Shown: in pieces, positions 24,001 to 34,500 of the stretch
Numbering within the stretch: position 1 is the stretch's first letter
Layout: each line of letters opens with the position of its first letter
Assembly (NCBI RefSeq): GCF_000720925.1
Contig: NZ_JOEE01000014.1
Location: 1 to 35,697, forward strand
Reading direction: 5' to 3'
Length of the DNA: 35,697 nucleotides
Source of the DNA: Phycicoccus jejuensis
GTDB lineage: Bacteria > Actinomycetota > Actinomycetes > Actinomycetales > Dermatophilaceae
Notes under the pieces: generated by a model
Databases searched by the model: none
What the model was told of the DNA's origin: nothing
What the model saw: only the letters and a program-made list of their open reading frames with translations
Program-made: the position numbers and the translations under genes

Positions 24001-24137
24001 TGTCCGCGGCGATCGCCAGGGCCGACGAGCTCGCCCGCCAGCTCGGGACGACGGCGCCGACCCCGACGCCCTCGGCGTCCCCGTCGGCCTCGCCGTCCCC
24101 GGCGCCGTCGGCGTCGACGACCGCCAGCGCCGGATGA
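21066..24137 (+). CDS. UPF0182 multi-pass membrane protein (Rv3193c-like)
   Basis: This 1023-aa UPF0182 protein has seven probable membrane helices in the first third (about 38-57, 82-105, 132-147, 179-205, 230-243, 276-294, 301-320). A large extracytoplasmic domain starts around RVRPSERSLEATYIDRN. The C-terminus has a Gly/Asp-rich linker (about 916-937) and a Pro/Ser/Ala/Thr-rich tail, both low-complexity. A GAGGAGAG site lies just before GTG 21066. The function is unknown; the family is near-universal in actinobacteria and often sits beside the PDZ-Lon gene as here. A strong hairpin begins 8 bp after its stop. Confidence 0.93.
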   Translation: MSRSDWFDGRDRPDGPGDGSGRAAEGGRPARPRRRGPLLPTLLVLIGLAVVGGIAADLLTDVWWYESVGYRSVFTTELATKAVIFVLAFVLTAGAVAASLVVAFRTRPIYVPVTPAQQVLEQYRQAIEPLRRIALFAIPGVLGLLAGSGSMGAWRTYLLWANRQPFGVTDPQFGLDVGFFVFTLPWLRFLVSFLTVVLVLTFLAGAFTHYVYGGLQLPGRGPSTRAAYVHLGVVGALIALTRAGSYWLDRYSLSTQKGSLLTGITYTDANAVLPTKAILAVAAIMCAIFFLAAIWSRSWRLPIIGVGLLVVTAVVAGTIYPALIQSLRVRPSERSLEATYIDRNIKATSAAFGLDRVERIENTVPAQAPSENTLRSNAEAIPGVRVIDPNVVAPTFRQLEGERDFYAFPDTLDVDRYTIDGRVNDAVVAVREMNLSGLPDSQRNWINDHTVFTHGYGFYAAYGNQRTAEGDPVFFEGGTRNNLGEYEPRIYFGELSPSYSVVGAPAGAQAKEYDRPGSSEGSSVNNTYSGGGGVSIGSTFRKLAYAIKYREANFFLSNAVNDSSRILDHRTPQERVERVAPWLTLDGNVYPAVVDGRVQWIVDGFTTSSAYPNSRLVDLANATSDSVAQRSNVVQVRTGEANYVRNAVKATVDAYDGSVKLYGWDTSDPILKAWSQAFGNTVRPISEISGDLMSHIRYPQDLIKIQRDLLNEYHITNPDDFYTGNDRWRVPRDPSLSTQDIPVVFQSIALPGEDRASFSITSPFVPASNAEGGREILRGLLAVDADAGSTAGERAENFGKLRLVEYSSNQAPSGPGQVRNQIQNSNVRSQNPAEQLGLAQYITNNSSGGKKLTFGNLLTFPLQGRTFYVQPVYVQASEGSGSFPQNKITVAVYGSNVAWGDTLDQAITGLFGEGQGDTGGNDGGGSDGGGGGGTPTDPGTGLPQQLSAAIAEIQAAYQAGQEALSKSDFTAYGEAQEKLSAAIARADELARQLGTTAPTPTPSASPSASPSPAPSASTTASAG

Positions 24138-24144
24138 CGCAGGG

Positions 24145-24175
24145 CTCCGCCGGGGCCGATTTGGTCCCGGCGGAG
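24145..24175 (+). terminator. Hairpin terminator after the UPF0182 gene
   Basis: A 13-bp stem (ctccgccggg with cccggcggag, plus GCC/GGT) closes a 5-nt gattt loop. It overlaps the -35 of the tRNA promoter at 24161-24166. No T-tract follows. Confidence 0.6.
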
Positions 24176-24190
24176 TCCATCGTCTAACCT
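24161..24190 (+). promoter_or_regulatory. Promoter of the initiator tRNA gene
   Basis: TTGGTC (24161-24166) and TAACCT (24185-24190) are separated by 18 bp. Transcription would begin near 24197, giving a 5' leader of about 37 nt before the mature tRNA. Confidence 0.6.
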
Positions 24191-24233
24191 CGAGACATAC
24201 CGAGCGCGCCCCCCGGGGTGCGACTCACCACGA

Positions 24234-24307
24234 CGCGGGGTGGAGCAGCTCGGTAGCTCGCCGGGCTCATAACCCGGAGGTCGCAGGTTCAAATCCTGCC
24301 CCCGCTA
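24234..24307 (+). tRNA. tRNA-fMet (anticodon CAT)
   Basis: The sequence folds as a full 74-nt cloverleaf. The acceptor is CGCGGGG/CCCCGCT with the initiator-type unpaired position 1-72 (C/T). The anticodon stem is CCGGG/CCCGG, holding the three consecutive G-C pairs of initiator tRNAs, with the loop ctCATaa. The T stem is GCAGG/CCTGC with loop TTCAAAT. CCA is not encoded. The discriminator base is A24307. The accessory region starts beyond this gene. Confidence 0.95.
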
Positions 24308-24329
24308 CTGGACTCGTTACGGACGAGTC

Positions 24330-24360
24330 AGAAGACCCCCACATCTTGTGGGGGTCTTCT
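24330..24360 (+). terminator. tRNA-fMet transcription terminator
   Basis: Perfect 12-bp stem (agaagaccccca with tgggggtcttct), 7-nt loop (catcttg), 23 bp after the tRNA. It has a pyrimidine-rich right arm but no T-tract. Confidence 0.75.
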
Positions 24361-25023
24361 GCGTAGACACCAAATGTGGGACGAGGTCTACGGTCAACAA
24401 TTCTGATTGTTGGTTCGTTGCCTCTCACGAGTCGCCGATGACCCAGGTCGAACCAGATGCATCAGCGAGGCGTCGGAGCGCTGACGAGCTGCGCTGGGCG
24501 AGCTCTTTGTGTGATGCCCCAGGTCAGCCTGGGTCGGAAGTCCCCGACGAAACCGGTGGCCATGGTTCTGCATGCCTGAGGTTGCGGGCCAGGAAGCCGG
24601 TCATCGGCCACACCATCCGTAGCCCGCACGGCTCCGACCACGGCCACAATTCCACGTCGGCAGTGAACGAATCTCACGGTGCGATGGGCCAACCACCTCT
24701 CGTCAGGGGGCGCGCGCTCTTAAGCCGCCGCTGGTGCTTCGCACGCGCGAGGCGTCCAAGCTATCGACGTCTTTAGTTCCTCATCCACCTGCCGTCCCAC
24801 TAGGCCGCTGCCGAGGGTGGGCCGACCTCGAAGACACCAGACAGCCTCGGCGGCGCCACCGCGTGGCCGAGGCGTCGTGTGGGCCCCCGCCGTGGTGAGC
24901 CCAACTACTTGCCCGTCCCTGGCCGTCGTTGAGCGTCGCTACTCTCCTCGAACGGGGATCAACCAGCCAAGCGGATGCGCAGCGTGCCTGAAGCACACGG
25001 ACGTGATGCCGCTGAAGACGAAG
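24361..25023. other. 663-bp stretch without a convincing gene (left part of accessory region)
   Basis: Open frames here (24348-24776 plus, 24462-24692 minus, 24781-24996 minus, 24817-25140 plus) lack ribosome-binding sites, domain features and GC-biased third positions, and none is recognised. The only clear structures are short palindromes: CGTAGAC...GTCTACG (24362-24392) and caacaat-tctg-attgttg (24395-24412). It reads as decayed or untranslated island DNA. Confidence 0.6.
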
Positions 25024-28000
25024 CTAGGGTGCCGCGTCGACCTTCATGGCGAAAACGTGGAGCGCAGGGTTGACGCACTCCGGGGTCGGCGTGCCACTGG
25101 CGCCCGTGACCGGCAGGGTCACGCTCGCCAGAGTCAGTGACGGGTCGGGCACGGGGTAGGTCAGTGCATACAGAACCGGCCTCTTGGTGGTGTCAACCGT
25201 GTTGGCGTCGGTTTTGACGCCGTTGAGGACCACGCGGCTCATGCTGGCATCAGCGGTTGCCAGCCACGCCGGAACGGTGCGGGGTGTGGGCACATCGGCG
25301 GGGTCCTCCTGCTCGCTGAATTTCATGCTCAGCTGGTTGTTCAGCGTGAGCGGCGTCGGGAAGCACGTGCTCGCCACGAGCAGGTGCACGGCCGTGGCCT
25401 TTTGGTTGACAGCGATTGCTTGTCCCAGTGCAACGACGTTGTCGTTACCGGCGTTCTCTGCCCCTCGAGTGAAGGTGAGAGAGCCTGCGGTCACGGTCAT
25501 GGGGAAGTCGGCGCTGGCGATCGAGCGCTTCCCGCCGACGACGTCGATGTCGCCGCTGTCGCCCGGTGCGGTGATGCCGTTGTTGTTGTAGGCCGCTTGG
25601 AGGCTGGGGTACTGGACGCCGCCGATGAGCGAGGCGCTGATGTGATCCAAGCCCAACGAGTACGCAGGCAGGTTCGCGATCGTCGCAGTGATTCCGGTCC
25701 CGTAGGTCCGGTTGAAGGTGTACGCAGCCGCTGCGCTGTTGGTCGACGGTGCAGTGATCCACAGTGTGTGCGTTCCAGCGGTCAGTGTGCGTCCACCGAG
25801 CGCGATGAACTTCAGTGCCCGGGTGGGACTGTACGTGTCCAACACAAGCGGGGTCTTGGCGGCGTCCCCTCTGTTGATCGGGGCGGCATCGTTGTCAAGC
25901 GTGAACTGTGCCTTCGCGAAGTGGGTGTATGCGTGCATCCGGGCGCCCAGCGCGTAGTAGCCCGTTGTCGGGACGGAGAACTTGATCCCGAACTTCGATC
26001 CGTCGCCCGGCGATGGGAAGACCATGTGCACGTCGTACCCGCCTGAGAACCCCAAGCCTTGCGCGTCGTTACTGGCTTCCTTGTAGACGGGCAGGCCTGC
26101 TCCGTTGTTGTATCGGGAGTCTCCCTGACCCGCAGGCTGCTGGATGGGGAAAGCGGACTCGCCCTCGATCTTGTAGACGTTGCCGGATGACGAACCTGAG
26201 GGGGCGGCTTGAGCCACGTAGAAGACGTACGTCTCGCTATTCAAGCTGGAGTGGTGCGCGCCTGTGAACGCTCGCACTGTCAGCGTGTGGTACCCGACTG
26301 ACAGCGTCGGCGCGGGGGTGAAGGTGGCATCGCCCGCTGAGGCCTCGACATAGCCGGTCGTTCCTGTGCCCTGGTCGTAGTTGCAGGTTGCCGCTTCCAC
26401 CGTCGGCGGCGTCGTGTCGATGCCGTAGGAGAATCCGACGACGTCGGGGCGGTTGGTGGACAGCTGGAATGACCCTCGGCGGTCGGCGGGCGCACCCCAG
26501 GCCTTCTCCGGGTAGTCGAAGCTGGCAATTGTCGGGGTGGCTGGGGCGGCGGAGTCGACGCTGAAGTACAACTTGGCGCTGGTAGCTGTCCGGTCGGGGT
26601 TCTCTGGCGAGTCGGATTGCGCTGCGACGACGAGGTAGTAGTTGCCGTCGGGTAGTTCCGTTGGTACCTGCCAGCCATAGCTACTCTTCTCCGCGACGTG
26701 TCTGATTTCGCCGCTGGTCTTGAGGGCGGAGCCGGAGTTGGGGTTGGCGTAGATCCAGAACGTGAGGTCAACGGTGTGGATCGTCGGGTTGAGGTTGTCC
26801 GCTCTTGCGTAGAACGTGGGCTGGGGGACGTTGGTGAAAGGGCTCGAGCCGCACATGACCTTGTTGCTGACGTCCAGCCCGTACGGAGCCGATACGCCGA
26901 AGTCGTACACGACCTTGATCTCTGGGTTGTTGTTGAACTTCTTCCAGTAGTCCCAGTTGGTCTCGTCTGGAGAGATCAGGGCGAAGTAGAGGGTCGGGAT
27001 GTCGCCCTTCGCGGCGTTGGTGAAGCGTTGCACCACTGCGGAGCTGGAGAAGGCGATGTCGGCGGGGGAGCCGTTGGAGCAGGCGCCACCTGAGGATGAT
27101 TTCGTCTCGATGGCCGCGCTCTCGGTGCCGTTCCATGCGGTGCTGGAGGTGAACGCGCCAGCGCTCCAGAGCGTCACGGGTGTCGCGGAGCAGCTGGCGT
27201 TGTGGACCTGGCTCACGATGACGCTGGCGCTGTAGATCTGGGCAGTGGTTGACTGCCCAGTCAGGGCGGAGACGTCGAAGGAGAAGTAGGAGCGGGTGAC
27301 GAACGTGGAGGCGCCGCAGTAGCCCTGGGCGTTGTAGCACTTGCCGACTCGCATCGGCTCGGCCGTGTCGTCGTAGTCCTTCCAGCCGTTGCTGTACAAG
27401 GTCAGGTAGTGCGAGTCGATCTTGCTGAGGCTCGGGTCGATCCTGACCGGGAAGGTCGTCTCGGGGTCGCGCAGCTCGTCCACGTCGGGCCGGATAACCA
27501 CCTGAGTCGTGGCGGGCTGGTTCCTTCCGTCCGCGGTTCCCGAGTCGACGTCAACGCGCGTCGCCTGACCGGTTCCGGTGTTCTCGTCCGTGGGCGCGTC
27601 CGCGGAATGGGTTGCGTCCCACTGGTAGGGCTGAGGACCGGCCATGACGGGCTGACCCGCGTCGTCAACGACGGTGAGCGCCCCGTCAGACTGTGTGCTG
27701 AGCTTGACGCCGTCAGCCCGGGCGGTCAAGGTCAGCTGCTCGAGCTCGGGATTGGCGGCAGCTTCTGCCGTCTTGACCGTGATCAGCTGCTTGTACCCGG
27801 TTGGCGCGGCGATGAGGTTGAGGTCGACACCCGGAAGTACGTCGACGTAGGTGGCTGTGTCGCCGCTGACGACGGGGGCAGGTAGCGGGCGGGGCCAGGT
27901 CAAGCTGACGGTGCCCTGCTCGTCGCCCATGGTGACCAAGGGCCCGGTGCCGCCGCCAGAGAAGGTCAAGCCAACGGTTGCCGCGTTCGGCGAGAACGTG

Positions 28001-28344
28001 CCATTGCCGTTGCGGGCGAGTGTGTCATCGACCGGAACCCACTGGTCGTTCTTCTCGACACGGACGGGGAGTCGGCTGCTTGTCAGCTCATATCTGCCGT
28101 CGGGCTGGGCGAGCACTTGGCTGGTCTCGGTCGTCAAGTCGTCGACTGGAACGGCCTGCCCGCTCGCAACAGCTTCGTCCGTTGCTTCCGCCATCGCGAC
28201 GCCGAGAGCATCATCGGTCTGCGAGGAGAGGGCGGCGGTTTTGCTTTGAGCCTGTGCCGTCGCAGGCGATGCCACGCACGTCGCACTAGTCGCCAAAGCT
28301 GCAACGGCGATGGCGGCAATTCGGCGTGCAAGACGGCTATCCAT
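25024..28344 (-). CDS. Large secreted DNRLRE/carbohydrate-binding-like protein, partner of the RHS gene
   Basis: This 1106-aa protein has a Sec signal peptide (basic RLARR, hydrophobic core to about 26, AQA-Q cleavage near 33). A region typical of large actinobacterial RHS-linked proteins covers about 45-300 (RYELTSSRLPVRV, PGVDLNLIA). A DNRLRE-like module follows at about 308-480 (ITFPVRIDPSL, then TRSYFSFDVSAL). Immunoglobulin-like segments cover about 490-720. A CBM6/malectin-like beta-sandwich lies at about 730-890 (IEGESAF..., TTGYYALGARMHAYTHF, LTAGTHTLWI). No enzymatic motif is seen; it is likely an extracellular wall- or glycan-binding protein. It is transcribed divergently from the RHS gene over 200 bp. 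Codon usage is less GC-biased than in the genes to the left. Start ATG 28344 follows an AGGGGG site. Confidence 0.8.
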   Translation of the reverse strand: MDSRLARRIAAIAVAALATSATCVASPATAQAQSKTAALSSQTDDALGVAMAEATDEAVASGQAVPVDDLTTETSQVLAQPDGRYELTSSRLPVRVEKNDQWVPVDDTLARNGNGTFSPNAATVGLTFSGGGTGPLVTMGDEQGTVSLTWPRPLPAPVVSGDTATYVDVLPGVDLNLIAAPTGYKQLITVKTAEAAANPELEQLTLTARADGVKLSTQSDGALTVVDDAGQPVMAGPQPYQWDATHSADAPTDENTGTGQATRVDVDSGTADGRNQPATTQVVIRPDVDELRDPETTFPVRIDPSLSKIDSHYLTLYSNGWKDYDDTAEPMRVGKCYNAQGYCGASTFVTRSYFSFDVSALTGQSTTAQIYSASVIVSQVHNASCSATPVTLWSAGAFTSSTAWNGTESAAIETKSSSGGACSNGSPADIAFSSSAVVQRFTNAAKGDIPTLYFALISPDETNWDYWKKFNNNPEIKVVYDFGVSAPYGLDVSNKVMCGSSPFTNVPQPTFYARADNLNPTIHTVDLTFWIYANPNSGSALKTSGEIRHVAEKSSYGWQVPTELPDGNYYLVVAAQSDSPENPDRTATSAKLYFSVDSAAPATPTIASFDYPEKAWGAPADRRGSFQLSTNRPDVVGFSYGIDTTPPTVEAATCNYDQGTGTTGYVEASAGDATFTPAPTLSVGYHTLTVRAFTGAHHSSLNSETYVFYVAQAAPSGSSSGNVYKIEGESAFPIQQPAGQGDSRYNNGAGLPVYKEASNDAQGLGFSGGYDVHMVFPSPGDGSKFGIKFSVPTTGYYALGARMHAYTHFAKAQFTLDNDAAPINRGDAAKTPLVLDTYSPTRALKFIALGGRTLTAGTHTLWITAPSTNSAAAAYTFNRTYGTGITATIANLPAYSLGLDHISASLIGGVQYPSLQAAYNNNGITAPGDSGDIDVVGGKRSIASADFPMTVTAGSLTFTRGAENAGNDNVVALGQAIAVNQKATAVHLLVASTCFPTPLTLNNQLSMKFSEQEDPADVPTPRTVPAWLATADASMSRVVLNGVKTDANTVDTTKRPVLYALTYPVPDPSLTLASVTLPVTGASGTPTPECVNPALHVFAMKVDAAP

Positions 28345-28388
28345 TCGAAGGTCCCCCTGGTGCGGATGCGTGTGGCTCGTCGCAGCGG

Positions 28389-28417
28389 ACAGTAGCGTTC
28401 AACGCGCGCGACAACTA
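28389..28417 (-). promoter_or_regulatory. Candidate promoter for the secreted DNRLRE-like gene
   Basis: On the minus strand TAGTTG (28412-28417) and TACTGT (28389-28394) are 17 bp apart, placing transcription about 40 nt before ATG 28344. The remaining divergent region (28345-28544) shows only a weak TACGTT box at 28491-28496 for the RHS gene. Confidence 0.35.
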
Positions 28418-28544
28418 GAGGTTCACGAAATGTTGCGGTGCGGTCCCTGCTGGTTTGCTCGATCACTCGCGCAAGCCGGTCGTTGTCCGCTACGTTCCGG
28501 CAGGAAACTTGCGCCGGGGGGACTCGGCCAGCGAAGGGGATCGA

Positions 28545-31500
28545 ATGTCGCCACGCCGTGCACCTCGCCCGATCGTCGCCCTTGTTGGTGTGCTCGCAAC
28601 GGCGATGGTGGTCACCGTCGCCGCGCCCGCTGCCTCATCGGCCGCTCCTGAGCGCATCGACTACTCACGCCTTCCTAAGCCGCAGGTGTTCAAGAACCTG
28701 CCCCACCAGGACATGGTGAGCGCGGCGAAGAAGGAGACGGTTCGCCGTCACGAGTACGTGGCGGCAGGGCGAAAGACGGATAAGCCTTTCCCACAGTCCC
28801 TTTCGGTGAAGTTTGCCGCTGGGCAGCGGCGCGCGTCGGCTTCGGCGACCGGCATTAGCCTGTCTCGCCAAGCGGCCTCAGCCGGGCAGGCCAACGTGAC
28901 CTTGCTGACGCCCGGTCAGACCAAAGCCCTCGGCGTCAACGGGCTGGCGTTCCAGGTCACTTCCGAAGATCCCAGCGTCACTCCGAGTGTCGACTTCTCC
29001 AAGTGGGCCCAGGCCGGTTCGGCTGGGTACGCACAGCGGCTGCGGCTGGTGCGCCTTCCTGCCTGCGCCGGTGGCAACGCCAACAGCAGCAAGTGCAACG
29101 TCGCCACGCAAGTCGCTAGCGCACAGAGCGCGAACACCATCACCGCAACGGTGCCCCCGGCTGTGTCGGGAGCAAAGCCGACCAGCACGACGACCACCTA
29201 CGCGCTGACCTCGGGGGCATCTGGAGATACCGGATCCTTCGCAGCGACGTCACTCGCACCTTCTAGCACTTGGTCAGTCTCTGGTGCCGGCGGCGGGTTC
29301 AACTGGTCCTACCCTGTCCCGACACCGTCACCAGCGACTGGTTCAACGGTCGCTCCGAGTGTCTCGCTCGACTACAGCTCAGCCTCGGTGGACGGCAAGG
29401 TGGCCACCAGCAACAACCAGTCCTCGTGGGTGGGGCTGGGTTGGGACTACCAGCCCGGCTTCATTGAGCGCTCCTACCGCACCTGCAAGGACGACGAGAG
29501 CCTGCCCTCTGCATCGCAGACCAGCGACCTGTGTTGGGCGGGTGAGGTACTGACTCTGCAGTTCGCCGGTGGCGGTTCGGGCCGGCTGGTCAAGGACGAC
29601 ACACTCGACGTCTGGCGTGTGGAGCAGGACAACGGCGCCCGGGTCGAGCACCTCGACAAGGCGCCCAACGGCGCTCAAGGAGGGGAGTACTGGCGCGTCA
29701 CCGACACCAGCGGCGTGCAGTACTACTTCGGCCTCAACCGGCCGCCTGGCGCCAGTGCGGCGCAGGAGACCAACTCGGTGCTGACGGTGCCGGTCTACGG
29801 CGCCAAGCCTGCCGACCCGTGCTACTCGGACACCGGGTTCTCGGCGTCCCGGTGTGCGCAGGCCTATCGGTGGAATCTGGACTACGTCGAGGACCCCAAT
29901 GGCAATGCCGCGGTCTACTCCTACGCCAAGGAGGTGAACCGGTACGGTCCCAACTCCGGAACGAGCGGGGTCGCGTATGACCGGGCCGGCTACCTCACCT
30001 CGATTCAGTACGGCATGCACAACGACGCGGGCAGCGTCTTCACCACCCCCGCCTCCTACAAGGTCCTCTTCAACACGGCCGACCGGTGCACCGGTACCGG
30101 GTGCTCCTCGAGCACCGACCCGACTGTATGGCCTGACACCCCGATCGACCTCGAGTGCACCTCCGGCACGGCCTGCCAGCAGCACAGCCCCTCGTTCTGG
30201 ACCCGCAAGCGTCTTGCCTCGATCGACACCCAGTACCGAACCGTTTCAGGCACCTACACCACCGTGGACTCTGTCGCCCTGAGCCAGTTCTACGCCGCCA
30301 ACGGCCTGCCGACCCTCAACCTGGGCGGCATCACCCGTACCGGCTACGGCACCGACGGCTCGAGCATCACCATGCCGCAGGTGACCTTGCAGTACGCGGA
30401 CTGGGACAACCGCGTCACCGGCGTCAACCAGCTCCTCAGCCCCATGGTCATGTCCCGGCTCAACCAGATCCGCACCGAGACCGGCCAGGCCATCGTCGTG
30501 TCCTACAACGCCGACGCAGGGCAGAACGGGCGCGCCAAGCCGGTGTGCACCTCGACCACCATCCCGTCCGACCCGTCGACGAACGCGACCAGCTGCTACC
30601 CCGTCTCATGGACGCCCCCGTTCGCCGCCAAGCCGGTCCTGGACTACTTCCACAAGTACGTCGTCACCCAGGTCTCCGTCAGCGACATCAACACCGTCGC
30701 AACCTCCGCCCCGACGCGCATCAGCACCTACACCTACCTCGGTGACCCGGCGTGGCACTTCGACAACAACGAACTGGTGCCCGCCGCCCGCCGGACCTAC
30801 GGGCAGTTCCGCGGGTACGGCACCGTCGAAGTCCGTACCGGAAACCCCAACTCTTTCAGCAACGGCGTCGCCGACGCATGGACCCTGACCAAGACCAGCT
30901 ACTACCGCGGCATGGACGGCGACCGACTCCCGAGCGGCTCTCGCCGCGTGGACCTCGGGGCGACAGACAACTCCGTGGTCGCAGACGCCGACGGTTTCGC
31001 CGACAACCCACGAGAGGTGCAGACGTTCGCCGGCACCAGCCGAGTCGGCTCAACGATCACGAACATGAGCGTCGTCGCCACCTCAGCTACGCACGCTCGC
31101 CCTGACGTCAACCCGCTCAAGGCAACCATCGTGCGAGCCGAGAAGGTCACCGAGCTCACCAACGTGCCCGCCGGCGGGACCACCCTGCTCAACGCCACCA
31201 CGACGACCACCTACGACTCCCTCGGCCGGCCCGTCCGGGTCAACGAGTCCGGAAGTAGCGCGGCAACGCGCTGCACCGGCTTGACCTACGCCGACAACGA
31301 GACGGCCTGGATCCGTGACCGGCCGGCAGAGAACATCGTCTCTGCCGAGACCTGCCCAGCCGTTGGCACCGCGCAGACCACGAGCGCCGTCCTATCCCAA
31401 GGCCGGGTCTACTACGACAACAGCACCACGCTCGGGGCGGCCCCGAGCGCCGGCAACCCGACCATGACCCAGACGGCCCTCGACGCCGTGGGGGGCACCA

Positions 31501-34500
31501 CCCGTTGGGCGAAGGCGACCACCAGCTACGACACGTATGGGCGCGCCAAGACGGCAACCGCCTACGCGAACGCCGCTGACAGCTCCACCGCGCGAAGCAC
31601 CCTCACCACCTATCTGCCAGCTACCAGTGCACCGACCACCCAGGTCACCATCACCAACGCCCTCAACCAAAGCGCGACCACGAAGCTCGACCCGAGTCGC
31701 GGAGTGCCGGTGCAGAGCACCGACGTTGGGGGGCTGGTTACAGACGCCAAGGTCGACGCTCTCGGGCGCGTTGTCGCAGTGTGGAACCCGGGACAGTCCC
31801 GCGCCGGCAACGCCAACACGACCTACACCTACAGTCTCACCCAGACCGCGCCACCCTCGGTCACCACCAAGACGCTCGTCGACCCCGGTAACGAGGCAGC
31901 CGTCGGCTACGCGACCTCCACGCAGATCCTCAACGCGTTCGGCGACACACGTCAGACGCAGACCCAGACGGCATCCGGTCGCCTCATCACAGAGTCGTTC
32001 GTCGACTCCCACGGTTGGGTCATCCGCACGGAGAACGGCTGGCCCACCACCGGCGCACCGAGCACCACCGTGGCTTCCACCGCCGCCACCGGTATCGACA
32101 GCCGCACCTTCACCGTCTACGACGCGACAGGTCGCGCCACCCAGCAGACCGCCTACCAAGGCACTACGGCCAAGTACTCCACCAAGACCGTGTACTCCGG
32201 CGACCGCACCACCACCATCCCGCCCACCGGCGGCGTCACCACGACCAGCATCATCAACGGGCGAGGAAAGACCAAGGAACTCAACACCTGGACCGTCGCC
32301 CCAACCATCAGCGGCAACACGCTCTCCGGCGGGACCGCCGTCCGCACCGTCTACACCCTGGACGCGCTCGACCGTCTCAAGGCGCACACGACCGCCTACA
32401 ACACTTCGGCCGCCTCGACCTGGGGCAACACCTACGACCTCGCCGGCCGCGTCACGGCAGCCACGGACCCCGACTCCGGTGCTCGGTCCACCAAGTACAA
32501 CGACCTCGGCGAAACCATCACAACCACCGACGCCAAGAACCAGTCCTTGACCTACGCCTACGACAAGCTCGGCCGCAAGACCGGTCAGTACTCCGGCGCC
32601 ACGACCACCGGCACCCAGCTCGCCGGGTGGACCTACGACACGCTCCTTGCCGGGCAGCCCACCTCCAGCACCCGCTTCGCCGGCGGCAAGGCATACGTCA
32701 AGGCGATCACCGGCTACGACAGCGTCACCGGCCGGCCCACCGGGACCAGCCTGACGCTGGACGAGACAGGGTTCCTTCCCAGCTACACCCGCAGCTACAC
32801 CTACACCAGCACCGGGCAGCTCGCCACGGAGACCATGCCCGTGACGACCGACGGAACCCGCGGCGGGGTCTCCGTAGAGACGCTGACCCACTTCTACAAC
32901 GCGATCGGACAGCTGACCGGCACCGGCGGCAAGAACGCCTACGTCGCCGACACCATCTACTCCCCATGGGGCGAGGTCTCCCAGCACGTCCTCGGCATCA
33001 ACACCCTGCGGGCCACGCTCACCTACGACCGGGACGTCAACACCCACCGCGTCAACCACGTCGACTTCTCCGGCCTCATGGCCGACCCGCAGATCGCCGA
33101 CATCACCCGCACCTACGACAACGCCGGCAACATCACCAAGACCGTCGACATCCAAGGCGGCGCCGGCGCAGCCACGCAGACCACCTGCTACAAGTACGAC
33201 ACGCTGCAGCAGTTGACCGAAGCTTGGTCCGCCACCGACGCCTGCGCGACCACCCCCACCACGACCAACAACACCAAGGTCGGTGGCCCGCAGAAGTTCT
33301 GGTACTCGTGGACCTTGGACGCGGCCACCGGGCGCCGGGACAAGCAAACGAAGAATGCAGTGCCCAGCGGTCCCGCCACATCCGTCACCGACTACAAGTA
33401 CCTCGGGTACACGAACGGGACGGTCAGCAAGCCGCGCGCGCTCACTTCCACCAGCACCAGCACCAGCACCAGCGGCGCCACGACTGGTAGCACCAGCTAC
33501 GGATACGACGCCAATGGCGCGACCATCTCTCGAACCGTTAACGGCGTCACCAACACCATCGCCTACGGCGCTGACCAGCGCACCAGCAGCATCAGCACCG
33601 CCGCCGGAACCATCTCCTTCCTCAACGACGCCGATGGTGATCAGCTCCTGCGGCGCGACCCGGGAGGCGTGACCACACTGTTTATGGGTGGCACCGAGGT
33701 CAAGTACACCGCTTCCACCAACAAGGCCGACACGACTCGGTACTACTCGCACGGCGGCGTCACCGTCGCCATGCGGACCAACCTCGAGGGCCTGACCTAC
33801 CTCATGCGCGACCACCACGACACTGCCGGTGTCGCGTTCAAGGCCAGTGCTCAGACGGTCACCCGTCGTTTCACCGATCCCTACGGCAACGCACTCGGCA
33901 CCCCGAGCGGCACCTGGCCGAACCAGCGCGGGTTCTTGGACAAGCAGTCCAACCCCGCTGGCATCGTCGACATCGGTGCGCGCGAGTACGATCCGACCCT
34001 GGGCCGCTTCCTTTCGGTCGACCCTGTCCTTGACCCGGGCAACCCCCTTCAGGCCAACGGGTACAGCTACGGGAGCAACAACCCGGTGTCATTCTCAGAC
34101 CCGACGGGTGAGATCCAGATTGCGGGAGATACCTACGGTCAGGGTCAGTACCAAGACCCCTCTAGTGGCAGGGTCAGGAACCGGCCCGGCGACGGTGCCC
34201 GGGGCGGTCCTGGTGCCAGGACTCCTGGTGCTGGGGGAGCATGCTCTAGATGCGCCGATGTGCCAAGTCAGAACGACGCAAAGGCTTGGTTGAACGTGCT
34301 TTTGGCGCGTCAACGCGCTGAGGAACGGGCGGCTCACGAGCGGAAGGGCTACAACCCGTACATCGGAGGACTTGGGAGCAACAGGCCCTACCAGCCGGAG
34401 GGGAAGTACGACGCACTCGTTGCGTTGGGGATCTTCATTGCGCCGTTTGCAGTCGCGGGTTGCGTAGCGACTGGAGTAGTTGACTGCCTTGCTGCCGCCT

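Noticed and set aside
24283..24307. Direct repeat of the tRNA 3' end marking an attachment site
   Set aside because: No second copy of the sequence is seen elsewhere in the window, so an attachment site cannot be claimed. A copy could lie beyond 35697.
24348..24776. 142-aa plus-strand ORF after the tRNA terminator
   Set aside because: Starts inside the terminator stem, has no ribosome-binding site, and the protein has no recognisable features.
33450..33473. Short accagc repeat (four copies) in the RHS gene as a special element
   Set aside because: It encodes only a Thr-Ser run in the YD-repeat shell. Low complexity is normal there and there is no sign of phase variation, since the unit is 6 bp and stays in frame.
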